A stretch of 64,000 bases of DNA from Nitratidesulfovibrio sp. (lineage in GTDB: Bacteria; Desulfobacterota; Desulfovibrionia; Desulfovibrionales; Desulfovibrionaceae). Both the position numbers and the translations under genes were made by a program. This document shows, piece after piece, positions 1-8,925 of the stretch (the stretch's first letter is position 1; every line of letters starts with the position of its first letter). The DNA lies in contig NZ_JBDXXH010000010.1 in NCBI RefSeq assembly GCF_040373385.1, forward strand, positions 106,623-170,622, given 5' to 3'. Under the pieces are notes generated by a model. That model was not told where the DNA came from. It made no database searches and was given only the letters and a program-made list of their open reading frames with translations.

Positions 1-45
1 GACGTGTTCCGCGAGATCAGCGGCGAAATCATCAGCCGCGCCTAA
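1..45 (+). CDS. C-terminal end of an unidentified protein (partial)
   Basis: An open frame enters from the left edge and stops at a TAA at 43-45. Only 14 residues are visible (DVFREISGEIISRA), which is too little to assign a family. It reads towards the leftward HD-GYP gene, and the hairpin at 121-166 separates the two convergent genes, which supports a real gene end here. Confidence 0.5.
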   Translation, partial: DVFREISGEIISRA

Positions 46-120
46 CGTCCGTGTCGGCGGCGGGCTGCCGGGGCCATCCCCGCGCGCCCCATGCCCCGAC
101 CTTTGCCGATGTGTTCATGC

Positions 121-166
121 CGACGCAAAAGGGCCGCTCCCGGAAGGGGGCGGCCCGTTTGCGTCG
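121..166. terminator. Bidirectional rho-independent terminator between convergent genes
   Basis: A long, nearly perfect inverted repeat has arms at 121-140 and 147-166 with two mismatches. The GC core (gggccgctcc / ggggcggccc) is flanked by AAAA on the left and TTT on the right, so it can terminate in both directions. It lies between the rightward partial gene ending at 45 and the leftward HD-GYP gene ending at 289. Confidence 0.8.
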
Positions 167-288
167 TGTGGGGGGCGTGAAGAAGGCGGAAAAGGGCGCG
201 TGCCGTGCCGAGTACTGTGTGATCGCCGTCTTTCCCCGGCCTGAGGGCAGCCGGGCCTGGGGTGTCTTTTCCGGGTGGGGCGTTCCCC

Positions 289-1323
289 TTACCCCTTGGC
301 CGGGGGGGCGTCGGCCTTGGGCTTGCCGGTGGTGCCGAAGGCGTTGGTCACCAGCGCGTTGAGCAGCAGCGTGGTATAGCGCGCGTCGTAGCGCACCTTG
401 TCCGCCGCCAGTTCCTGCACGGCGGGCACCAGTTCCTTGGCCGGGGCGTAGGGGCGCGTGCTGATCATGGCGGAGAACGAATCGGCCACGGCACAGATGC
501 GGCCCAGTCGGCTGATCTGCTCGCCCTTGAGTTTCTGCGGGTAGCCGGAACCGTCCAGCCGCTCGTGATGCTCCAGGGTGCACTGGCGCAATTCGTCGAA
601 GGCCAGCCCCATCTTGTGCATGATCTTGGCCCCCACCAGCGGATGCAGGGGGATCTTGTCCTTTTCGTCGGGTTTCAGCGGGGTTGTCTTGGACAGGATG
701 AACGCGGGCACCTTGGCCATGCCCAGGTCGTGCAGCAGGAGGGCCAGCGCCGACCGGTCCAGGTCGCGGCGCTTCAGGTTGTCGCCCATGGAAGTAACCA
801 GCAGCCACAGCCCCACCGAAAGGGTGTTCAGCGAATGCTTGGCCAGCGAATGCTCGCGGTGCAGGCGGCGCATGAACTGCTTCACCCGGTGCTTGTCCTG
901 CCACAGGTATTCGGTCAGCACCATCACGTCGCGGTACAGCACCTCGAACACCGGCTTCACGGGCTGGTCGATGAATGCGTTCACCCGCAGGGTCAGGGCC
1001 TGCTGGAAGATGTCGGCGACTTCGCCTTCCTTCAGGTTCTTGTCCACCAGTACCAGGTCCAGTTGGTGCACGATGTGCTGCGAATAGATGGGGTGGTCAG
1101 AGCGCGAGACGAACAGGTCGCCCGCCTCGCACATGCGCTGCACCTCTTCCACCTGCTCGTTGGTAAGCCGTGCGCCCTTGCGGGTGTACGGCTGCAACTG
1201 GGCCAGGTCTTCCCGGAAGCGAAACAGGTCTACCGGGGGACGGTATTTGGGAAAGCTCGACAATATCTCCGTACTGATCTGGTAGTATTCCTCGGAAATA
1301 TTGTCGGGGATGGTTGCCTTCAC
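289..1323 (-). CDS. HD-GYP domain protein (probable cyclic-di-GMP phosphodiesterase)
   Basis: This 344-aa protein has an N-terminal half of about 180 residues without a domain I recognise, followed by an HD-GYP domain. The metal-binding HD is in LLLHDLGMAKVP (near residue 200), then comes the second helix HPLVGAKIMHKMG, and the family-defining HHERLDGSGYP motif follows with all GYP residues intact. The family hydrolyses cyclic-di-GMP to GMP, so an active enzyme is expected in the cytoplasm; no signal or membrane segment is seen. The start is a GTG, with GGGAG about ten bases upstream. It lies 147 bp downstream of pyruvate kinase on the same strand without a clear terminator, so co-transcription is plausible. 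The C-terminal 20 residues are low complexity. Confidence 0.85.
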   Translation of the reverse strand: MKATIPDNISEEYYQISTEILSSFPKYRPPVDLFRFREDLAQLQPYTRKGARLTNEQVEEVQRMCEAGDLFVSRSDHPIYSQHIVHQLDLVLVDKNLKEGEVADIFQQALTLRVNAFIDQPVKPVFEVLYRDVMVLTEYLWQDKHRVKQFMRRLHREHSLAKHSLNTLSVGLWLLVTSMGDNLKRRDLDRSALALLLHDLGMAKVPAFILSKTTPLKPDEKDKIPLHPLVGAKIMHKMGLAFDELRQCTLEHHERLDGSGYPQKLKGEQISRLGRICAVADSFSAMISTRPYAPAKELVPAVQELAADKVRYDARYTTLLLNALVTNAFGTTGKPKADAPPAKG

Positions 1324-1470
1324 CGTGGGTAGCTCCCTTGTGGTGCTCGCGTGGTCCGCGTGGCAAGCGCGGCTGATGTCGTGGCGTCCTGCCCGCTCTG
1401 CCCGTTCTGCCTGTCATGGGGTTCCGGCCCGTTCGGGCCGTTGCTGCATGGGGTCGGACGCAGTCTGCCG

Positions 1471-2883
1471 TTACTTTCTGTAGATCTTCACCATGTTGGT
1501 GCCGCGCGGCTTGCGGCCCGCCTTGGGCTGCCCGGCGGTAATGACCACGTTGTCGCCCTTTTCGAAGTCGGGTGCGGTATCCACGAAGCGTTCGGCCCGT
1601 GCCACGTGGCCGGGGATGTCCAGCGGGATGTCCTGCGGCACGATGCCCCACGAGAAGTTCAGGGCGCGCAGGGCGGCCTGGTCGGGCGTCAGGGCCCAGA
1701 CCATCTGGCGCGGGCGGCGCGACGAGATGAGCCGGGCGGACGCGCCGGTCATGCTGTGCGAGACGATGCCCTTGGCGCCGGTCTTCTCCGCCAGCAGGCA
1801 GGCCGCGTACGCCAGGAAGTCCGCCGTGCCCTTTTCGTCGGCGGGCTCGGCAAGGCGCTGCGTCTCGAAGTGCAACTCTTCTGCTTTTGCGGCAATTTCT
1901 TTCATGAATTCAACGGTTTCAACGGGAAAGTTGCCCATGGCCGTTTCTTCGGAAAGCATCACGCAGTCGGCCCCGTCCAGCACGGCGTTGGCCACGTCGG
2001 TGGTTTCCGCGCGGGTGGGGGAGGGGCTGTTGACCATGGACAGCAGCATCTGGGTGGCCACGATGACCGGCTTGGCCGCGCGGTTGCAGGCGCGGATGAT
2101 GCGCTTCTGCATGGCGGGCAGGGCGGGCAGGGGGCATTCCACTCCCAGGTCGCCGCGGGCCACCATGATCACGTCGGCCTCGGCCAGGATGTCGTCCAGC
2201 CGGTCAACGGCGTTCTGCCGTTCCAGTTTGGCGATGACGGGAATGTGCTTGCGGCCGCTGGCCGCGATGATTTCCTTGGCGTCGCGGATGTCTTCCGGCG
2301 TCTGCACGAAGGACAGGGCCACGGCGTCCACGCCCAGTTCCAGGCCGTCGGCCAGGTCCTTGCGGTCCTTTTCGGTCAGGGCGGGCAGGCGCACCGACTT
2401 GCCGGGCAGGGCCAGGCCCTTGCGCGAGGTGATGATGCCGCTGTTGTCGGCCTCCAGTTCAAAGCATCCTGCCGGGGCGGTGCCCAGCACGCGGAACTGC
2501 AACCCGCCGTCCGACAGCACCAGCCGGTCGCCGGCTTCCAGCCCGTTCAGCACCGGCTGATTGGTGAAGGGAATGAACGGCAGCACGGCGTCGGCCGGGG
2601 CCTTGGGACCCAGCAGCACGCGGTCGCCCTTGCCCACGGAGATGGCGCCGTCCGGAATTTCGCCGATGCGGATCTTGGGGCCGGAAAGGTCCTGCAAGAT
2701 GGTTACCGGGCTGCCGCATTCGGCTTCCAGTTCGCGCAGCAGGCGCACCAGATCCACGAACATGGACGCGTTGCCGTGGGAAAAGTTGAGTCGAAAGATG
2801 CGCACTCCAGCGGCGATGAGGCGCGAAAGCACCTCCCGCGAGCGCGATGCCGGACCTATGGTGGCGATTATCTTCGTTCTCAT
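1471..2883 (-). CDS. pyk: Pyruvate kinase
   Basis: This enzyme converts phosphoenolpyruvate and ADP to pyruvate and ATP in the last step of glycolysis. The 470-aa length is normal for the family. Visible signatures are the N-terminal TKIIATIGPASR, FRLNFSHGN, the ADP/metal site DLSGPKIRIGE, the catalytic-lysine segment VIAKLERQNAV, the metal-binding ARGDLGVE and the SEETAMGNFPVE loop. The longer open frame begins at 2946, but the ATG at 2883 is preferred because an AGGGGTGG ribosome binding site precedes it and because the family starts at this point. The C-terminal domain (TGAKGIVSHSMTGASARLISSRRP) is complete. It is probably the first gene of a two-gene unit with the HD-GYP protein. Confidence 0.95.
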   Translation of the reverse strand: MRTKIIATIGPASRSREVLSRLIAAGVRIFRLNFSHGNASMFVDLVRLLRELEAECGSPVTILQDLSGPKIRIGEIPDGAISVGKGDRVLLGPKAPADAVLPFIPFTNQPVLNGLEAGDRLVLSDGGLQFRVLGTAPAGCFELEADNSGIITSRKGLALPGKSVRLPALTEKDRKDLADGLELGVDAVALSFVQTPEDIRDAKEIIAASGRKHIPVIAKLERQNAVDRLDDILAEADVIMVARGDLGVECPLPALPAMQKRIIRACNRAAKPVIVATQMLLSMVNSPSPTRAETTDVANAVLDGADCVMLSEETAMGNFPVETVEFMKEIAAKAEELHFETQRLAEPADEKGTADFLAYAACLLAEKTGAKGIVSHSMTGASARLISSRRPRQMVWALTPDQAALRALNFSWGIVPQDIPLDIPGHVARAERFVDTAPDFEKGDNVVITAGQPKAGRKPRGTNMVKIYRK

Positions 2884-3250
2884 GATCCACCCCTGTGCAA
2901 TAAGTTGTATCTTGTCAAGCCGTTTGTGCGTCGCGGAGGGTTTCACCGACCATGCGGCGGTGCGTGGCGGATACCCCCGTATATCGTGTCGGCACCCATC
3001 ATGTCCCCATGCGTTTCATAAAAATATCAGCGCAGGTCGCACCTGCTGCCGCAGGGGCAGGCGCATGCCGCCCGGGGGGCGAAATGCCGTGCGGCAGCGC
3101 ACGCCGGGCCCGTGCAGCAGGTGCCGGGCATGTCTTTCTGTGTGGCGCTTTGCTTGGTCGTATTTTGGTGAAATTAAATGGTATTTTTTCTTGTCTCCGC
3201 GCTGGCGGAGGTCCGTTAGAAATTTTCTAGACTCCGCCGGATGCCACGGC

Positions 3251-3263
3251 TTGACAGTGTCAA
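3251..3263 (+). promoter_or_regulatory. TTGACA-containing dyad, candidate -35 of the dcw promoter
   Basis: TTGACAGTGTCAA is a perfect 6-1-6 palindrome whose left arm is the consensus -35 hexamer. The sequence around the expected -10 position (3273-3279) is only a weak match, so the promoter is tentative. It lies 17 bp before the first MraZ box and 175 bp before mraZ. Confidence 0.4.
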
Positions 3264-3279
3264 ACATATCATAGAGAAA

Positions 3280-3305
3280 GTGGGAAATTGTGGTAAAAGG
3301 TGGTA
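3280..3305 (+). promoter_or_regulatory. Three MraZ-binding boxes upstream of mraZ
   Basis: Three direct repeats, GTGGGA, GTGGTA and GTGGTA, begin at 3280, 3290 and 3300, exactly 10 bp apart. MraZ proteins are known to bind TGGG-type repeats spaced by one helical turn upstream of their own gene and to repress the dcw operon. The boxes sit just downstream of the TTGACA dyad, where a bound repressor would block transcription. Confidence 0.75.
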
Positions 3306-3437
3306 GAGTCTCCCTGAAAAGCCCCTTCCTTCCGATGGAAAGCGCCCCGCGTGGCACGTGGGGGAAACGGCGGAAGCAGGGTCCGTTTTTTCGACCCCTC
3401 GCGCAATAGCGCGGGATGACAGGCAAGTGGTGTTTCC

Positions 3438-3887
3438 ATGTTGTTCAGAGGCCGTTCCCACCGCAGTCTCGACCCCAAGGGCCGACTGATGCTGCCGCCG
3501 GATTTCCGCGACATCCTCGTGTCGCGTGCCGACGGTGGCAAGCTGGTGCTGACCAGCTTCGACGACTGCGTCATGGGCTACCCCCTGCCCGACTGGGAAG
3601 ACTTCGAGCGCAAGTTCTCGAACCTGAAGAACCCTTCGCGCAAGATGCGCGACTTCCGCCGCCTGGTCATCGGCAGTGCCGAACTCATGGACCTGGACGG
3701 GCAGGGGCGGGTGCGCATCTCGCGTTCGCACATGGACTACGCGGGCATCACCAAGGACGTGGTGTTGCTGGGCCAGGGCAGTCGCTTCGAAATCTGGGAC
3801 CAGGGCCGCTTCGACGGCATCGTGGCGCAGGACTTCGACGACGTGGCCGCAGAGCTTGCCGACAGTGGCATCGAACTTTCCCTTTAG
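3438..3887 (+). CDS. mraZ: Transcriptional regulator MraZ
   Basis: MraZ is the AbrB/SpoVT-fold DNA-binding protein that heads the division and cell-wall cluster and autoregulates it. The protein is 149 aa, the usual size, and carries both repeated DxxxR signatures: DPKGRL near residue 12 and DGQGRV near residue 87, one in each swapped-hairpin domain. It begins [16 protein letters not shown], typical of the family. The upstream direct repeats at 3280-3305 match its expected operator. It lies 42 bp before rsmH and is the first gene of the rightward dcw run. Confidence 0.95.
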   Translation: MLFRGRSHRSLDPKGRLMLPPDFRDILVSRADGGKLVLTSFDDCVMGYPLPDWEDFERKFSNLKNPSRKMRDFRRLVIGSAELMDLDGQGRVRISRSHMDYAGITKDVVLLGQGSRFEIWDQGRFDGIVAQDFDDVAAELADSGIELSL

Positions 3888-3929
3888 GCCCGGCAGGGCA
3901 CAGCCCCTCAAAAACCACAGGACATCGTC

Positions 3930-5015
3930 ATGACCGGCGCACCCGACTCCACCACACCGCAGGCCGCCTCCGTTTCCACGGAAGGGGCTCGCGCCGCCAC
4001 GCTGCATGTGCCCGTGCTGCTGGACGAGGTGCTGGAAGCGCTGGCGCCCCGCCCCGGCGGTCGGTACCTGGACGGTACCGTGGGCCTTGGAGGCCATTCC
4101 GCCGCCATCATGGACCGCATCGGCCCGGACGGCGAACTGTGCTGCCTCGACCGCGACACCACGGCGCTTGAGCTGGCCCGCCAGCGCCTGGCCCCGTGGG
4201 GTGGCCGCGTGCATTTCTTCCACACCCGCTACGCGGATTTCGAGGCCGCGCTGGATCAGCTGGGCTGGGACAAGGTGGATGGCGCGCTCATCGACATCGG
4301 CGTGTCGTCCATGCAGATCGACACCGCCGACCGCGGCTTCAGCTTTAACGCCGACGGCCCGCTGGACATGCGCATGGACCGGGACGGCGACGAGGCCCCG
4401 GCATCGAAGCTGGTGAATCGGGCCACGGCGGACGTGCTCAAGGACATCATCCGTCGCTACGGCGAAGACCCCATGGCCGGGCGCATCGCCCGGGCCATCG
4501 TGGATGCCCGTGCAACGGGGCCCATCGAGACCACGGCCCAGCTCGCGGCCATCGTGGACCGGGCCTACCCGGCCAAATGGCGCGCCACCTCGCGCAACCA
4601 CCCGGCCACCCGCACCTTTCAGGCGTTGCGCATGGCCGTCAACGACGAACTGGGGCAGCTGGAAGGCTTTCTCGACCGCATTCTGGACCGGCTGAACCCC
4701 GGCGGGCGGCTGGCGGTGATCACCTTCCATTCGCTGGAAGACCGCATCGTCAAGCACCGCCTGCGCGACGAATCGCAGGCCTGCGTGTGCCCGCGCGGCG
4801 CGGCCCGCTGCGAATGCGGCCACACGGCCCGCGTGGACGTGCTGACCAGAAAGCCGGTCACCGCCACCGAAGCGGAACTGGCCCGCAACTCCCGCGCGAC
4901 CAGCGCCAAGCTGCGCGCGGCCCAGCGACTGGCGGAAGGCCAGGCCCCGCGCCCCCGGCGGCGCAACAAGTACGCCCCCGAAGACCGCGATGAAGAGGAA
5001 GGGGGCGCGTCATGA
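3930..5015 (+). CDS. rsmH: 16S rRNA (cytosine(1402)-N(4))-methyltransferase RsmH
   Basis: RsmH (MraW) methylates N4 of C1402 in the ribosomal P site of 16S rRNA using S-adenosylmethionine. The 361-aa protein has the SAM-binding segment YLDGTVGLGGHS near residue 47, the LIDIGVSSMQID motif, the F(S)FNADGPLDMRMD loop, and the C-terminal FHSLEDRIVKHRLRDE block. The cysteine-rich stretch that follows (CVCPRGAARCECG) is common in the family. The N-terminal 25 residues are low complexity. Its stop overlaps the start of the next gene (ATGA at 5012), a sign of translational coupling. Confidence 0.95.
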   Translation: MTGAPDSTTPQAASVSTEGARAATLHVPVLLDEVLEALAPRPGGRYLDGTVGLGGHSAAIMDRIGPDGELCCLDRDTTALELARQRLAPWGGRVHFFHTRYADFEAALDQLGWDKVDGALIDIGVSSMQIDTADRGFSFNADGPLDMRMDRDGDEAPASKLVNRATADVLKDIIRRYGEDPMAGRIARAIVDARATGPIETTAQLAAIVDRAYPAKWRATSRNHPATRTFQALRMAVNDELGQLEGFLDRILDRLNPGGRLAVITFHSLEDRIVKHRLRDESQACVCPRGAARCECGHTARVDVLTRKPVTATEAELARNSRATSAKLRAAQRLAEGQAPRPRRRNKYAPEDRDEEEGGAS

Positions 5016-5299
5016 GCCAGGGCGTGGGAAGCTGGGTACTGGCCATGATCCTGTCGGTGCTGACCAGCCTGGTGCTGGGTCTGTCGCTGGTGTGGCTGAA
5101 CATCGAACGCATGGACATGGCCTACACCTTGCGCAAGTTGCAGGGCGAACTGGACGGAAGGGCGGCCCTGACCGCCAAGCTGGAAGTGGAGCGGGACCGG
5201 CTGATGTCTCCGTATGAATTGGGAAGGAAGGCGGAGGCCATGGGCATGCGGGGGGCACGCCCCGGCCAGATCCGCCGCATCGAGGAGGCGGGGCGCTAG
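5012..5299 (+). CDS. ftsL: FtsL-like cell-division protein
   Basis: This small bitopic membrane protein (95 aa) sits exactly where ftsL lies in other dcw clusters, between rsmH and ftsI. It has a short cytoplasmic end, one transmembrane segment (about residues 8-30, VLAMILSVLTSLVLGLSLVW), then a periplasmic coiled-coil-like stretch and the FtsL-type ending SPYELGRKAEAMGM. FtsL joins FtsB and FtsQ to recruit and activate FtsW and FtsI. Sequence identity in this family is low, so the name rests on topology, size and position. It overlaps rsmH by 4 bp. Confidence 0.75.
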   Translation: MSQGVGSWVLAMILSVLTSLVLGLSLVWLNIERMDMAYTLRKLQGELDGRAALTAKLEVERDRLMSPYELGRKAEAMGMRGARPGQIRRIEEAGR

Positions 5300-5313
5300 C
5301 GCCCCGGAACGTC

Positions 5314-7428
5314 ATGCTGCGAGCAGACAGGAAGTCACGCATACTCGGCAGGCCCGCGCCGCGCACCGCACGCGACGCGCGTCCCTCTTTCGAGGCGCGC
5401 GCCCCCCGTGCCGCACGCGCCCTGCGCAACAAGAAGGCCCCCGGTTCGTCGTTCGCAGGCGGGCCGCGCTTCAATCCCTTTGCCCGCTACGGCGAGGCGG
5501 ACTGGAGCAAGGTGCGCCTGTACGGCGTGGGCTGCGTGTTCGCGCTGCTGTGGGTGCTGTTGTGGTCGCGCGCCTGGTACGTGCAGGTGTACGACGGCGA
5601 CCGGCTGGCCGGTCTTGCCCGCCGCCAGCACATGGCGGCGGAGACCGTGTCCGGCAGGCGCGGGGCCATCCTTGACCGCAACGGGCAGATTCTGGCCCGC
5701 AGTGTCGAGGTGCGCTCCGTCTACGTTCGCCCCGGCGAGATCCACGACGTGGATGCCACGGTCAATGCCCTGGTCACGGCGCTGGAAGCCCCGGCCAAAC
5801 AGGTGCGCGAGGCCGTGGCCTCCAAGCGCGGTTTTGCGTGGGTGGCCCGCAAGGTGGACGACCAGGCCGCCGAAAACGTGCGCAAGGCCGGGCTGCCCGG
5901 CGTGTACCTGAGCAGCGAGTACGAACGCATTTATCCGTTCAAGCAGATGGCCGGGCAGTTGCTCGGTTTCGTGGGCATGGAGAGCAAGGGCCTTGAAGGC
6001 CTGGAACTGACCTTCGAGGATGTGCTGAGCGGCGATTCCGCCCGCAACGTGGTGCAGCGCGATGCCGCCGGGCGTCGGCTGGACATGGATGGCGGCGCTG
6101 GCCGCGCGTCCCTGCGTGGCCACGACGTGCATCTGACCATCGATACCCAGGTGCAGTTCTTTGCCGAAGAAGCCTTGGCCCGCTCGGTGGACCAGTTCGA
6201 CGCCACGTGGGGCGGTTGTCTGGTGGTGGACGTGGATTCGGGCGACATCCTGGCCTGGGCGCAGTACCCGTTCTTCAACCCCAACGCCTATCGCGACTAC
6301 AAGCCCGAACGCTGGCGCAACCGCCTTGCCGCCGACGCGCTGGAGCCCGGTTCCACGCTGAAGCCGTTTCTGGTGGCCGCCGCCCTTCAGGAGGGCGTGG
6401 TCAAGGGCGACACCACGTTCAACTGCGAAAAGGGCCGCTGGAAGACCCGCTACATCACCATCCGCGATACGCACAGCTACGACGTGCTGCCGGTGAACAA
6501 GGTGCTGCGCTACTCCAGCAACATCGGCATGGCCAAGATAGGCCTGGAGCTGGGGTCCAAGCGTTACTGGGAATACCTGAACCAGTTGGGCTTCGGCGAC
6601 CGTACCGGCCTGCCCATCACCGAGAGCAAGGGCATCCTGCGTGATCCGCGCCACTGGTCCGAACCGGACCTGATCACCACCTCCTTCGGCCAGTCCATCG
6701 CCGCCACCGGTGTGCAGATGGCCCAGGCCTACCTGACCCTGGCCAACGGCGGTGAACGCAAGCCGCTGCGCCTGGTGGTGGACGACGAAGCCCCGGCCAA
6801 CTCGGCCAGCCAGAAGGTGTACAACGACAAGACGGTGAAGCAGGTCATCTCCATGCTGCGCGAAGTGGTGGAGGAAGACGGCACCGGCACCCGCGCGCGC
6901 ATCCCCGGCATCATGGTGGGCGGCAAGACAGGCACCGCGCAGAAGGCTGACGAAACGGGGCGTTACGGTCACGAACGGCTTGCTTCGTTCGTGGGTTTCG
7001 CGCCCATCGACAAGCCCAAGTACCTGATTTTGGTCATGGTGGACGAACCCCAGAAAAATTCGTACGGCGGCGTGGTCGCAGCGCCCGTGTTCAAGCACGT
7101 GGCCATGCGCACCATGGCCTACCATGGCCTGCTGCCCGATGCGCCCGACCCGGAGGCCCCCACCTACGCCACGCCCCTCGGCAAGACCGGCCCGGTGGAA
7201 GTGCGCCGCGAGGTGGCCGAGGCCGTGCGCGAGGCACCTGACGGGGTGCCCAACGTGGTGGGCAAGTCGGTGCGCCGGGCCGTGGAAGTGTTTGCCCGGC
7301 AAGGCATGGTGCCCGTGCTCAGGGGCGCCGGGCAGACCGTGATCCGCCAGACCCCGGAACCGGGCACCGAATGGCCCAAGGGGCAGCCCACGGGACAGTG
7401 CGTCCTTTGGCTTTCCGAGAATTCCTAG
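5314..7428 (+). CDS. ftsI: Penicillin-binding protein, division transpeptidase FtsI with PASTA domain
   Basis: FtsI is the septal peptidoglycan transpeptidase. The order in the 704-aa protein is: a basic cytoplasmic tail of about 65 residues, one membrane anchor (VFALLWVLLW near 70-85), the dimerisation domain, the transpeptidase domain, and a C-terminal PASTA repeat (about 645-704, GVPNVVGKSVRRAVEVFARQ). The catalytic motifs are STLK (serine near residue 346), YSSN near 400 and KTGTAQ near 537. A PASTA domain is common in Gram-positive PBPs and also in this lineage, but absent from E. coli FtsI. The N-terminal tail is arginine-rich and longer than usual, so a later start is possible. It lies 14 bp after ftsL and 12 bp before murE. 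Confidence 0.93.
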   Translation: MLRADRKSRILGRPAPRTARDARPSFEARAPRAARALRNKKAPGSSFAGGPRFNPFARYGEADWSKVRLYGVGCVFALLWVLLWSRAWYVQVYDGDRLAGLARRQHMAAETVSGRRGAILDRNGQILARSVEVRSVYVRPGEIHDVDATVNALVTALEAPAKQVREAVASKRGFAWVARKVDDQAAENVRKAGLPGVYLSSEYERIYPFKQMAGQLLGFVGMESKGLEGLELTFEDVLSGDSARNVVQRDAAGRRLDMDGGAGRASLRGHDVHLTIDTQVQFFAEEALARSVDQFDATWGGCLVVDVDSGDILAWAQYPFFNPNAYRDYKPERWRNRLAADALEPGSTLKPFLVAAALQEGVVKGDTTFNCEKGRWKTRYITIRDTHSYDVLPVNKVLRYSSNIGMAKIGLELGSKRYWEYLNQLGFGDRTGLPITESKGILRDPRHWSEPDLITTSFGQSIAATGVQMAQAYLTLANGGERKPLRLVVDDEAPANSASQKVYNDKTVKQVISMLREVVEEDGTGTRARIPGIMVGGKTGTAQKADETGRYGHERLASFVGFAPIDKPKYLILVMVDEPQKNSYGGVVAAPVFKHVAMRTMAYHGLLPDAPDPEAPTYATPLGKTGPVEVRREVAEAVREAPDGVPNVVGKSVRRAVEVFARQGMVPVLRGAGQTVIRQTPEPGTEWPKGQPTGQCVLWLSENS

Positions 7429-7440
7429 GAGCATCGGCAG

Positions 7441-8925
7441 ATGACCCGTATATCTTTTGATGACCTTCTGGCCCGTGTCCGCCAGAACACGCCGGACATT
7501 CGTACCGACTCGCGCAGGGTGGGCCGTGGCGACGTGTTCGTGGCCGTGCCCGGCGTTGCCGCCAACGGCGGCGCGGGCGTGGATGGCGCGGACTTCATTG
7601 CCAAGGCATGGGCCGCCGGGGCCGGGGCGGTGGTGTGCCTGCCCGGGCGGGTGGACGCGGCCCTTGCCGATGCGCCCGCAGGCTGCGTGGTGGTCGGGCA
7701 CGAAGACCCGCGCGCGGCCATCGGCCTGCTGGGTCAGGCCCGCTACGGCACCGATGCGCTGCCCTTCCCGGTGGTGGCCGTTACCGGCACCAACGGCAAG
7801 ACCACCATCACCTATCTGCTGGAACACGTATTTTCCGCGCTGGGGCGCCGGGCAGGCGTGCTGGGCACCGTCAGCTACCGTTGGCCGGGGTTCGTCATGG
7901 ACGCCCCCCTGACCACCCCCGACTGCATCGAGACCCACGCCATGCTGGCCCGCATGCGCGACGCCGGGGTGGACGTGGCGCTGATGGAGGTCTCGTCGCA
8001 CGCGCTGGACCAGCGCCGGGCGGCGGGCATTCGCTTTGCCGGGGCCATCCTGACCAACCTGACGCAGGACCATCTGGACTACCACGGCGACATGGAACAC
8101 TACTATGCCGCCAAGGCCCGCCTGTTCACCGAACTGCCCGACGCGGACAAGGCCTGCGCCGTCAATGCCGACGACGCCTGGGGCCGCCGCCTGCTGGGCG
8201 AGGTGCCGCACGCCATCGGCTTCGGGCTCAATGCGGCCAATGCCGTTCCGGGCCGCAGGTACCTGCACGGCGAAATGGTCCACAACGCCACCTCGGGCCT
8301 CACGCTGCGCATGACCCATGAAGGGCGGCAGTGGGAACTTTCCTCGCACCTCGTCGGCGCGCACAACGCCTCCAACCTGCTGGCCGTGCAGGCCGTGTGC
8401 CTGGGCATGGGGCTTGCCCCGGAAGACCTGGCCAGCCTGGCCGACTTCACCGGCGTGCCGGGGCGGCTGGAGCGCATCGTGAACCCGCGGGGGCTGGACA
8501 TTTTCGTTGATTACGCACATACCCCCGACGCGCTGGAAAACGTGCTGCGCGCGCTGCGTGCGGTGGGCTTTTCGCGCATCGTTACCGTGTTCGGCTGCGG
8601 CGGCAACCGCGACCGCACCAAGCGCCCGTTGATGGGGCAGGCGGTGGCGCGTCATGCCGACGTGGCCGTGCTCACGTCCGACAATCCCCGTCACGAAGAC
8701 CCAGAGGCCATCATGGCCGACGTGCTGCCCGGCCTTGCCGACGCGCGCGAGGTGGTCAGCGACCCCGACCGGGCACGGGCCATCGGCAAGGCCCTTGCGC
8801 TGCTGCGGCCCGGCGACGTGCTGCTGGTGGCGGGCAAGGGGCATGAAAGTTACCAGCAGATCGGCGACCGCAAGGTGCCGTACAGCGACCAGCAGGTCAT
8901 TCGGGAGATATTGGGGTGCAACTGA
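7441..8925 (+). CDS. murE: UDP-MurNAc-tripeptide synthetase MurE (diaminopimelate-adding)
   Basis: MurE adds the third stem residue to UDP-MurNAc-L-Ala-D-Glu. The 494-aa protein contains the substrate loop TDSRRVGRGDVFVA, the ATP loop VTGTNGKTTITYLL (near residue 115), the EVSSHALDQRR motif, the carbamylated-lysine region HGDMEHYYAAKARLF, and DNPRHEDP near residue 413. The DNPR motif is diagnostic for meso-diaminopimelate rather than lysine. ATP-binding FGCGGNRDRTKRPLMG is intact. A short open frame starts at the ATG overlapping its stop (8925). In related clusters murF follows immediately; here it does not. Confidence 0.95.
   Translation: MTRISFDDLLARVRQNTPDIRTDSRRVGRGDVFVAVPGVAANGGAGVDGADFIAKAWAAGAGAVVCLPGRVDAALADAPAGCVVVGHEDPRAAIGLLGQARYGTDALPFPVVAVTGTNGKTTITYLLEHVFSALGRRAGVLGTVSYRWPGFVMDAPLTTPDCIETHAMLARMRDAGVDVALMEVSSHALDQRRAAGIRFAGAILTNLTQDHLDYHGDMEHYYAAKARLFTELPDADKACAVNADDAWGRRLLGEVPHAIGFGLNAANAVPGRRYLHGEMVHNATSGLTLRMTHEGRQWELSSHLVGAHNASNLLAVQAVCLGMGLAPEDLASLADFTGVPGRLERIVNPRGLDIFVDYAHTPDALENVLRALRAVGFSRIVTVFGCGGNRDRTKRPLMGQAVARHADVAVLTSDNPRHEDPEAIMADVLPGLADAREVVSDPDRARAIGKALALLRPGDVLLVAGKGHESYQQIGDRKVPYSDQQVIREILGCN

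Larger units (their letters stand above)
2884..3437. other. Divergent regulatory region between pyk and the dcw cluster
   Basis: These 554 bp hold no credible gene. From left to right there is a GC-rich stretch without structure I can name, then an AT-richer part (3165-3300) with a small palindrome TAGAAATTTTCTA at 3217-3229. A TTGACA-containing dyad and the MraZ boxes, listed separately, follow. The leftward pyk promoter must lie here, but I could not find a convincing -35/-10 pair for it. Confidence 0.5.

Noticed and set aside
2890-2918. TTGACA on the minus strand as -35 of pyk
   Set aside because: No acceptable -10 hexamer occurs 16-18 bases downstream, so I did not call a promoter.
1351-3021. 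556-codon plus-strand frame over pyruvate kinase
   Set aside because: Antisense to a complete pyruvate kinase; no motif and biased H/G/A composition.
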